A stretch of 64,000 nucleotides of DNA from an uncultured Gammaproteobacteria bacterium. GTDB lineage: Bacteria > Pseudomonadota > Gammaproteobacteria > Pseudomonadales > Pseudohongiellaceae. Below the pieces are notes generated by a model. The model did no database searches and was not told the DNA's origin. It worked only from the letters and a program-made list of their open reading frames with translations. The position numbers were made by a program, and so were the translations under genes. The stretch is from assembly GCA_913060695.1 (NCBI GenBank), contig CAJXUA010000004.1, forward strand, positions 20,612 through 84,611. Direction: 5' to 3'. Shown one piece after another: positions 46,669 through 53,878 of the stretch (positions are counted from its first letter, which is position 1; every line of letters begins with the position of its first letter).

Positions 46669-46700
46669 CGGCGCCTCGCTCAGCCGTGAGGGAGGCGCCG
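46669..46700 (-). terminator. GC-rich nested hairpin after the HlyD-type gene
   Basis: A nine-base stem (CGGCGCCTC with GAGGCGCCG) encloses a second CTCA/TGAG stem, seven bases after the stop. No T-run follows on the minus strand, so termination may need Rho. The structure is certain; the role is inferred from position. Confidence 0.45.
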
Positions 46701-46707
46701 CTTAACA

Positions 46708-47967
46708 TTAATTAGTAAGCTGAATGCGCTCCATGGTGAGCATCTGCGAGTAACTAGAGGTGATGACGCGGTCGCCTTGTTGCAGACCGTCGACAATCTC
46801 AACGAAGCGATTGTTGCGACGCCCTACGCGAATATCGCGTCGTGTCGCATACTCGCCATCGCTGGCCACGACGAACACCCAGTTGCCACCAGTATCCTGA
46901 ATGAAGCTACCTAGCGGAAGTAGGAGAGATTCCACTGCGCTGCCAAGGGTCAGGTCGAGTTGTAGTGTCTGTCCTCGGCGTAGGTTCTCTGGAGCGCTGC
47001 CCTCGAAGACTAGATCCACGGTGAATGTGCCCTCGGTGACCTCTGGATAGATCTTGATCACGCGGGCCTCAAATTGCCTGCCGGCAAGAGTAAAGCGTGC
47101 GGACTGATCTAGGGCGACGCGGGTGACATAGTACTCGTCGACCTGCGCTACGATCTTGTATTGCTCTACTACGTCGATCTGACCTAAGCGTTGGCCGCGA
47201 ATCTTATTCTCACCGACCTCGACGGGTAGCGAGGTCAACTGACCCGCAATAGGGGCCCTTACTAACAGGTTCTCGAAGCTGCTCTGTGATAGCGCTAGAT
47301 TCTCCTCTAACTTGTTCACCTGCAGGGCAATCTGTTGCATGCGGTCCTTGCGGATACGTTCCTCAAGGGTTTGGCGTGCCTGGGTGTTGACCAGTAGTTT
47401 GCGTTGATAGGCCAGCTCATCGACGATGGATTCGTACTGTTCCTGAGAAACTAGGCTATCGGTGGCCAGCTGCTTGAGACGCTGCTCCTGCCGCTCTAGC
47501 ACCGCAATCCGATACTCGATCTCGATCAGCTGCCGCTCAGTATTCAGAGTGGTGGTTTCCATACCGTTGGAGATATTGGAAAGATTGTTCAGCTGCTCGG
47601 TGATAGATGTGTCATTGCGCGCGACGTTTAGGCGTAGATCGGTATTGCTCAGTTGTAGCAAAGGCTGCCCGGCCTCGACGAAACTACCTTCCTCGACGAG
47701 AACCTCCTCTACCACACCGCCGTCCACTGCGTCGAGAAACACACTGTTGAAGGGTTGGATCGATCCGCGAATCGGCGTGACATCCTCGAAGGGTCCATAT
47801 TGAACGCTGGCGATAGTGGTCTGTTGTTCGGGCAGGCGGAAGGTGCGTATCGACGCATCACCTAGCATGCCCCATAGGAACCACAGCAGTGCGCCTAGGG
47901 CAACGGCGATGGCCGCCCATTGCCACAACGGCCTCGCTTTTTTCTCGATTACTCGGTCCATCGTCAT
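46708..47967 (-). CDS. HlyD-family periplasmic adaptor of an ABC efflux system
   Basis: The 419-residue protein has one N-terminal membrane anchor (WAAIAVALGALLWFLWGML). A lipoyl-like hairpin follows (VVEEVLVEEGSFVEAGQPLL), then a long coiled coil at about 110-230 and a beta-barrel part (GQLTSLPVEVGENKIRGQ). This is the MacA/HlyD layout, which bridges an inner-membrane transporter to an outer-membrane duct. It is last of a three-gene operon, 11 bases after the permease. No TolC-type gene is in the window. Confidence 0.92.
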   Translation of the reverse strand: MTMDRVIEKKARPLWQWAAIAVALGALLWFLWGMLGDASIRTFRLPEQQTTIASVQYGPFEDVTPIRGSIQPFNSVFLDAVDGGVVEEVLVEEGSFVEAGQPLLQLSNTDLRLNVARNDTSITEQLNNLSNISNGMETTTLNTERQLIEIEYRIAVLERQEQRLKQLATDSLVSQEQYESIVDELAYQRKLLVNTQARQTLEERIRKDRMQQIALQVNKLEENLALSQSSFENLLVRAPIAGQLTSLPVEVGENKIRGQRLGQIDVVEQYKIVAQVDEYYVTRVALDQSARFTLAGRQFEARVIKIYPEVTEGTFTVDLVFEGSAPENLRRGQTLQLDLTLGSAVESLLLPLGSFIQDTGGNWVFVVASDGEYATRRDIRVGRRNNRFVEIVDGLQQGDRVITSSYSQMLTMERIQLTN

Positions 47968-47978
47968 ACTAGATTCCT

Positions 47979-50456
47979 CTATTCATGCCGTAGGGCTAGT
48001 ATCGGATTAGCCTGTGCAGTCTTAAATGATTGCAGTGCCATCGTCACAAAGGCCACGATTATGGCAAGTAATGCCGCCACAGCAAAGAGTAAGAGGTTGG
48101 GCCCGAGCAATTCGATGCGGTAGTAGAAGCTCTCCAACCATCTTCCCACGGCCCAGAACGACAGCACCGAGGCGATCGCAGCGGCGCAGGCAACTAGCCC
48201 GAGTATGTTGCGGAACAGCAGCAGAATAATGCCGCTGCTAGATGCCCCTAGTACCTTGCGGATGCCGATCTCTTTCGTGCGCTGTGCGGTGTTAAAGGCA
48301 GACAGACCAAACAGCCCTAAGCAGGAGATAAAGATACATAGCCCCGCGAAAAGCGAAACCAGTTTCATAAGTCTTTGTTCAGAGCCGTAGAGCTCCTCCA
48401 TCGTAGCACTCAGGAACGTGAAGTCGAGGGGATGCGCAGGGTCGAATTGCGCCCAGCGCTGCTCCAGTATCGGAATAAAGGACTGCATGGCCCTTTGATC
48501 TACATGAATAAGGAGTTGCTCGGAGTAGGAAGAGCGTCGAGCGCTATTCTCCTCATTCCACTCCGGCTCGTTGTACATCATCGCTAGGGGCGTTATCGCG
48601 TGCTGCAGGCCTGCGACATGAAAGTCCTCGACCACTCCGATAACCTCCATCGGGGGCGATTCTTCGTCTGAGTCGAATCCCTGAAAATGTTTGCCTAGTG
48701 GCTGAGTCCAGCCCATGGCAGTGACCATGCTCTCGTTGACCACGACAGTTCTGCGCTTATCGTTGATCCGATTCACATCGAAGTCTCTGCCCTGTACAAA
48801 GTGCATACCTAGGGCCGGAATGATGCCAGGGCGCATGTTCATCGTACTAACGCTGCGCTGTTGAATCTCCCCGTTCTCGCCTTCCACATTGAGGGCGTTC
48901 AAGCTGGTGGGGCGACCGGGTAGATGTCCCGATGCAGCGACCGCTTGGACTCCTGGTTCGCGACGCAACTCCTCCATAAACGCCGGCAAGCGCTCTACCT
49001 GATCGGCTCCGGCAACACGAATGACGAGGCGATTCTCCGGGTCGAAACCGAGTGCTTTGTTCTGCACAAAGTTCATCTGGGTCAGCATCAACAAAGTACA
49101 GGCGATGACGGTGACGGAGATTACGAACTGGAGGAGCACGAGCGCCTGGCGCACCCCACGCCCTCCACGGCCAGTGCCCTGTACGCCGCGGAACGCCGCC
49201 ACAGGCGGAATCGCAGAGAGATAGAAAGCGGGGTAGAGGCCAGAGACGATGCCCAGAGTGACCGCGGCAACGACTAACAATAGTAAGGTGCTCGGTGCCA
49301 GCAATAAACTCATCGGAAGGGGGGAATCGAGGAGCGAAGAAAGAGGTGTCAGGTTGATCACTAAGGCGCAAAGCAGCAGTGCGAGCACTAGCGAGGAGAC
49401 GACATAGAAAACCGATTCGCCTATGAATTGCGTGACGAGTTGGCTTCGCGAGGCGCCGAGGACCTTGCGCATGCCAACCTCTTTCGCGCGGCGTGTGGAG
49501 CGCGCGGTGGCGAGATTCATATAGTTGATACAGGCGACAAGTAGTACAAACAGGGCGATCGCACCGAAGGCATAGACATAGAAGATATTGCCCCGCGGCA
49601 AGTCATAGATTGTCGTCGAATACAGGTGCACACGGGCTATAGGTTCGAGCTCGAAGCGCAGAGCGGCGTTGATGTTCAGCTCTTCCGCCATCTGCCGCAT
49701 GTTGTTGTCGAAGAAAGCGGTCGAGATACGCTGAAAGTCTGCCGGGTCATAACCCTCTTGCATGAGCAAGTAGGTGTAGATGCCGATACTCCAGAGCGCC
49801 TCGCGACGCTGCACCCCTTCCAATTGCGGTAGCCTGTTGTAGGAGATCAGGGCATCGTACTGCAGGTGGGTATTCTCTGGCTGGTCTGCGAAGACGAGAT
49901 CGATGCGGAAGGTATTCGAATCATTCGAGATTGATTCGCCTATGGGATTGCGATCGCCGAAATAGCGTCTGGCGAAGCTCTCACTTACCGCCATGCTATT
50001 CGGGTCGATCAGCGCCGTCGCCGGATCGCCGTAAATCACGTCGTGGCTGAACAACGAGAAGATCGAGGCGTCTGCGTAAAACAGTTTGTTCCAGAAGTAA
50101 GCCTGGTTGCTGTTATCGCGTAGTAGTGCCTGTGCGAAGGGGACCTCCATAACGCGGACATAGTCCTCTATTTCTTGGAACTGCTCGGCCAAAATCGGGC
50201 CGAGCTGGGTCGAAGTAGCCGCTGCGAAATCCGTTTTTCCGTTCATGTTCAGCTCATTCACTATGCGGTATACGCGCTCTTGTTTGTCGTGATAGGCGTC
50301 GTAGTTGAGCGCATTGTAGAGATAGAGGCCGAGGATAAGGCAGCATGCGATGCCGATGGTGAGGCCTGCGATACTGATGGCGCTATAGGCGCGATCTTTA
50401 ACAAGGCTACGCACACCGATGCGCACGTAGTTGGCGAACAAAGAATTGCCGAACAT
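47979..50456 (-). CDS. FtsX/MacB-type ABC transporter permease, large form
   Basis: The 825-residue inner-membrane protein has an N-terminal helix (AISIAGLTIGIACCLILGLY) and a periplasmic MacB-PCD-like domain. A three-helix FtsX block carries ATARSTRRAKEVGMRKVLGA. A second periplasmic domain and a second FtsX block with NTAQRTKEIGIRKVLGAS follow. The duplicated layout, about twice MacB, is typical of mechanotransmission exporters whose ATPase is a separate protein. It works with the ATPase gene 14 bases upstream and the HlyD adaptor downstream. The cargo is unknown; antimicrobial peptide, macrolide or lipid export is possible. Confidence 0.93.
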   Translation of the reverse strand: MFGNSLFANYVRIGVRSLVKDRAYSAISIAGLTIGIACCLILGLYLYNALNYDAYHDKQERVYRIVNELNMNGKTDFAAATSTQLGPILAEQFQEIEDYVRVMEVPFAQALLRDNSNQAYFWNKLFYADASIFSLFSHDVIYGDPATALIDPNSMAVSESFARRYFGDRNPIGESISNDSNTFRIDLVFADQPENTHLQYDALISYNRLPQLEGVQRREALWSIGIYTYLLMQEGYDPADFQRISTAFFDNNMRQMAEELNINAALRFELEPIARVHLYSTTIYDLPRGNIFYVYAFGAIALFVLLVACINYMNLATARSTRRAKEVGMRKVLGASRSQLVTQFIGESVFYVVSSLVLALLLCALVINLTPLSSLLDSPLPMSLLLAPSTLLLLVVAAVTLGIVSGLYPAFYLSAIPPVAAFRGVQGTGRGGRGVRQALVLLQFVISVTVIACTLLMLTQMNFVQNKALGFDPENRLVIRVAGADQVERLPAFMEELRREPGVQAVAASGHLPGRPTSLNALNVEGENGEIQQRSVSTMNMRPGIIPALGMHFVQGRDFDVNRINDKRRTVVVNESMVTAMGWTQPLGKHFQGFDSDEESPPMEVIGVVEDFHVAGLQHAITPLAMMYNEPEWNEENSARRSSYSEQLLIHVDQRAMQSFIPILEQRWAQFDPAHPLDFTFLSATMEELYGSEQRLMKLVSLFAGLCIFISCLGLFGLSAFNTAQRTKEIGIRKVLGASSSGIILLLFRNILGLVACAAAIASVLSFWAVGRWLESFYYRIELLGPNLLLFAVAALLAIIVAFVTMALQSFKTAQANPILALRHE

Positions 50457-50470
50457 ATTGAGCTCCTCGA

Positions 50471-51148
50471 TTAAGCAGCGGTGGGGGAGACGACTTGGCC
50501 ATCCAGCATACGGATGACCCGCGTACCATATTCAGCATGTTCCGGTGAGTGCGTCACCATCACGATTGTGGTGCCCTCCGAGTTCAATTGCTGTAGTAGT
50601 CGCATTACCTCATCGCCGTGTTCGCTATCGAGATTACCAGTTGGTTCGTCTGCAAGAATGAGTTTGGGTTCGTTGACTAGCGCGCGAGCCACCGCCACTC
50701 GTTGCTGTTGACCACCAGAGAGCTGTTGTGGAAAGTGGCGAAGTCGGTGGCCCATATTCATCTTCTCGATGACGGCCTCTACGCGTCGCTTACGTTCTGG
50801 CGCGGGAACTTTTGTGTAGATTAAGGGCAGCTCGACATTCTCATAGACACTGAGTTCGTCGATGAGGTTGAAGCTCTGAAAGATGAAGCCGAGATTCTCT
50901 TTGCGCAGTATGGCGCGCTCGCGCTCGCCGACTCTGGAGATGTCCTCGTCGAGGAAATAGAACTTGCCACCATCGGGGTTGTCGATAAGACCAATTATGT
51001 TTAGCAACGTGGATTTGCCGCAACCCGAGGGCCCCATAATGGAGACGAACTCCTTCTCCGCCACTTGCATTTTCACGCCGCCCAGCGCGGTCGTTTCAAC
51101 TTCTTCAGTGCGGAAGAGTTTGCTCAGGTTTTCCGTTTTTATTATCAC
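50471..51148 (-). CDS. MacB/LolD-type ABC transporter ATPase
   Basis: The 225-residue ATPase has Walker A (GPSGCGKST), signature LSGGQQQR and Walker B with catalytic Glu (LILADEPTGNLDS). This sequence set is typical of the MacB/LolD/FtsE group that drives FtsX-type permeases. It is the first gene of the operon. The upstream region has a sigma-54-type promoter, with a leader of about 110 bases and an AGGAG site 13 bases before the ATG. Confidence 0.95.
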   Translation of the reverse strand: MIIKTENLSKLFRTEEVETTALGGVKMQVAEKEFVSIMGPSGCGKSTLLNIIGLIDNPDGGKFYFLDEDISRVGERERAILRKENLGFIFQSFNLIDELSVYENVELPLIYTKVPAPERKRRVEAVIEKMNMGHRLRHFPQQLSGGQQQRVAVARALVNEPKLILADEPTGNLDSEHGDEVMRLLQQLNSEGTTIVMVTHSPEHAEYGTRVIRMLDGQVVSPTAA

Positions 51149-51271
51149 AATATAGCTCCTAAAAATTGCTCTGCGTAATGACTGCCTGCGCGATGCCGAC
51201 CATTTAGAACAGACGCAGCTTTGAGCTGTATCGTTTAGTAGGCCTTAGTGCGCGGCGATTGTTATGCTGTT

Positions 51272-51287
51272 AGCAATCACCATGCCA
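51272..51287 (-). promoter_or_regulatory. Sigma-54 (-24/-12) promoter for the ABC efflux operon
   Basis: On the minus strand the 16 bases read TGGCATGGTGATTGCT. This fits TGGCACG-N4-TTGCW at 11 of 12 fixed positions, with the required GG-N10-GC spacing. It points at the ATPase gene, 124 bases away. Sigma-54 promoters need an AAA+ activator, none of which is encoded in this window. Confidence 0.7.
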
Positions 51288-51442
51288 ATGAGAAATAGTC
51301 TATTAAAACAATTAGATATATTGCGTTGACGCGAGGCGCACTGGGGAGATACACCATGTATTGGCGAAATTGCCTGCGTGTTCCTTGCACCGCCAGTGTC
51401 ACCTGTTTATGCTCATCACTTATTCGGAGAGGGGACTCATTT

Positions 51443-53572
51443 ATGATGAAGAAACACGTTTTATTCCATCTTGGCCTAATGCTCGCACTTGCGGCTTGCT
51501 CGCCAGAACCTACCGGCGCTCCGCAGGACGCGGACACTAGTCAGGCATCGACAGAGCAAGCCCCTTCCGATGAACTTATTCGTGCAGAGGATATTGCGAA
51601 CGCGGCAAGTAACAACGCGGAGTGGCTCAGCTATGGCCGTACCTATGCAGAGGATCGCTTTAGCCCGCTGGAGCAGATCAATCGCGAGAGCGTGCAGGAG
51701 CTTGGCGTGGCGTGGTCCTTCGAGTTGGACACCAACCGTGGGCAAGAGGCAACACCACTAGTGATCGATGGCACGATCTACTTCACCTCGGCGTGGAGCA
51801 AGGCTTTCGCGGTGGATGCGCGTACTGGTGAAGAGAAGTGGCGCTATGATCCTCGCGTGCCAGGTCGCTATGGTGTGAATGCCTGTTGCGACGTTGTGAA
51901 TCGTGGCATGGCGGCATGGGGTGACAAGGTCTATTTTGGCACAATCGACGGTCGCTTGATTGCGCTCGATCGCGAGACTGGCCAAGTAGCCTGGGATGTA
52001 GAGTCCGCCGATCCCGAGTTGCGCTATACCATTACTGGGGCTCCCCGCGTGATCGATGGTCGAGTGATCATCGGTAATGGCGGCGCGGAACTCGGTGTGC
52101 GCGGCTATGTGTCTGCCTATGATGCTGAGACGGGCGAAATGCTGTGGCGTTTCTATACCGTGCCTGGCAATCCCGCGGATGGATTCGAGAATCCTGCGAT
52201 GGAGATGGCGGCCGAGACTTGGGCAGGAGAATGGTGGGAGCTAGGAGGTGGCGGTACCGCTTGGGATGCCATGGCCTATGACCCCGAGCTCAATCTTCTG
52301 TATATCGGCGTCGGCAACGGCAGTCCTTGGAATTATCAGATCCGTTCCAACGGCGAGGGCGACAATCTATTCCTTTCGTCAATTGTGGCGCTGCGCCCCG
52401 ACACTGGCGAGTATGTTTGGCATTTCCAGACGACGCCTGCCGAGGCATGGGACTACACCGCAACGCAGCACATCATGCTGGCCGATATCGAGATCAATGG
52501 CCGCATGCGCGAAGTCTTGATGCAGGCACCTAAGAACGGTTTCTTCTATGTGATCGATCGTCGCACTGGAGAATTCATCTCCGGCAACAACTATGTCGAG
52601 ATCAATTGGGCCTCAGGTTTAGATTCCGTGACCGGCCGTCCCATCGAGATGGAAGGGGTGCGTTATAAGGATCAACCTATGGTCGTTATGCCAGGCCCCT
52701 TGGGTGGCCATAACTGGTACCCGATGTCCCGCGATCCAGTCACCGGCTACGTATTCCTACCAACGCAGAACACCTCCTCCGTGTACTCGAACTCGGGCAG
52801 CATGGAGAAGAAGCAAGTGGGCTGGAACTTAGGCCTCGGTCCTTCCCAAGGCGAACTGCTAAACCCAAAGGATCGCGCACGCTCTGCGGCCCTGACCCCG
52901 TCTAGCCTAATCGCATGGAACCCGGCCACCCAGTCACCAGCCTGGCGCGTCGACTATCCTGTTTATGGTAATAGCGGCACTCTCGCAACTGGCGGTGGCC
53001 TCGTATTCCAAGGCTCTGCCGATGGCACTTTTCATGCCTACGGCACAGACGATGGCACTGAGTATTGGAGTAAAGAAGTTGGCGATGCCATCTTGGGTGG
53101 GCCAGTGACCTATGAGCTGGATGGAGAGCAATATGTATTGGCGCTGGCCGGGCAGGGTGGCGCCATTCCCTTGACCATGGGCCTGCTCTCGGGCAATGGA
53201 CCACGCAATATGAATGGCCGCCTAATTGCCTTTAAACTAGGTGCAGACGAACCGTTGCCTATAGCTGAGATTGTTCCGCCAACCCCACTGGATACAAGTA
53301 CTACAGTGTCAAGTGGGGACGCAGTCGCAGGTGCTGCGGCCTATGGCGGCAGTTGCGCCGTCTGCCATGGCCCCGCGGCATTGAGCGTTGGCACTATCCC
53401 AGACCTGCGTTACTCCGCAAGCATCCTCAATCAGGATACCTTTATGAGCATCGTGCTAGATGGCCTCTTCGCATCACGCGGGATGGCGAGCTTCGCGGAC
53501 GACCTCGGTGCAATCGACGTAGCGAATATTCGCGCCTATCTTCTCAGGCAGGCAGAGGCAGTGCCGCAGTAA
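51443..53572 (+). CDS. PQQ-dependent quinohemoprotein dehydrogenase, lipoprotein form
   Basis: The protein is 709 residues from the first of two ATGs. A lipobox (LALAACS) suggests membrane anchoring, unusual for soluble quinohemoprotein alcohol dehydrogenases. The eight-bladed propeller shows repeated tryptophan-docking segments, such as GQVAWDVESADPE and WDYTATQHIMLADIE. The vicinal Cys148-Cys149 pair that sits under PQQ is present in VNACCDVVNRG. A C-terminal cytochrome c domain has C638-x-x-C641-H642 and a candidate Met in SRGMASFADDL. It oxidises an alcohol or similar substrate in the periplasm and passes electrons through haem c. No pqq synthesis genes are in the window. Confidence 0.93.
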   Translation: MMKKHVLFHLGLMLALAACSPEPTGAPQDADTSQASTEQAPSDELIRAEDIANAASNNAEWLSYGRTYAEDRFSPLEQINRESVQELGVAWSFELDTNRGQEATPLVIDGTIYFTSAWSKAFAVDARTGEEKWRYDPRVPGRYGVNACCDVVNRGMAAWGDKVYFGTIDGRLIALDRETGQVAWDVESADPELRYTITGAPRVIDGRVIIGNGGAELGVRGYVSAYDAETGEMLWRFYTVPGNPADGFENPAMEMAAETWAGEWWELGGGGTAWDAMAYDPELNLLYIGVGNGSPWNYQIRSNGEGDNLFLSSIVALRPDTGEYVWHFQTTPAEAWDYTATQHIMLADIEINGRMREVLMQAPKNGFFYVIDRRTGEFISGNNYVEINWASGLDSVTGRPIEMEGVRYKDQPMVVMPGPLGGHNWYPMSRDPVTGYVFLPTQNTSSVYSNSGSMEKKQVGWNLGLGPSQGELLNPKDRARSAALTPSSLIAWNPATQSPAWRVDYPVYGNSGTLATGGGLVFQGSADGTFHAYGTDDGTEYWSKEVGDAILGGPVTYELDGEQYVLALAGQGGAIPLTMGLLSGNGPRNMNGRLIAFKLGADEPLPIAEIVPPTPLDTSTTVSSGDAVAGAAAYGGSCAVCHGPAALSVGTIPDLRYSASILNQDTFMSIVLDGLFASRGMASFADDLGAIDVANIRAYLLRQAEAVPQ

Positions 53573-53644
53573 ATATGCAAGTTCGGCAGCCTAGAGTGCA
53601 ACGCTTTAGGCTGCTTATGCGTCCATACCTAAACAAGGCATGGC

Positions 53645-53659
53645 GAGTTTCGCAAACTC
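53645..53659. promoter_or_regulatory. Inverted repeat upstream of the second sigma-54 promoter
   Basis: GAGTTT-CGC-AAACTC is a perfect 6-3-6 inverted repeat about 70 bases before the -24 element. That is the right zone for an enhancer-binding activator site. I do not see a copy at the other sigma-54 promoter, which weakens the case. Confidence 0.35.
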
Positions 53660-53729
53660 TTAGTGTGAATAAACCAACCCCTCCCCATGCTTCAACTCTA
53701 AGTCTTTGAATAGAAAGCGTTAATTTTTA

Positions 53730-53745
53730 TGGCCCGAACTTTGCT
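53730..53745 (+). promoter_or_regulatory. Sigma-54 (-24/-12) promoter for the lone FtsX permease
   Basis: TGGCCCGAACTTTGCT fits TGGCACG-N4-TTGCW at 11 of 12 fixed positions with correct GG/GC spacing. It lies 134 bases before the permease ATG, close to the 124 bases seen for the other ABC operon. The surrounding 306-base gap (53573-53878) holds no gene. Confidence 0.7.
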
Positions 53746-53878
53746 AAACCTTGATTGGTTAGCGAAAGTTTGGAGCTGCCATTGCTGGGGTGATGCGCGC
53801 CAGTAATGGTAGCCCGTTTTTTGCCTACTTAGCGCTTCTACGGAGCCAAATTCCTATTTCAATAAGAAGAGTAAGAAG

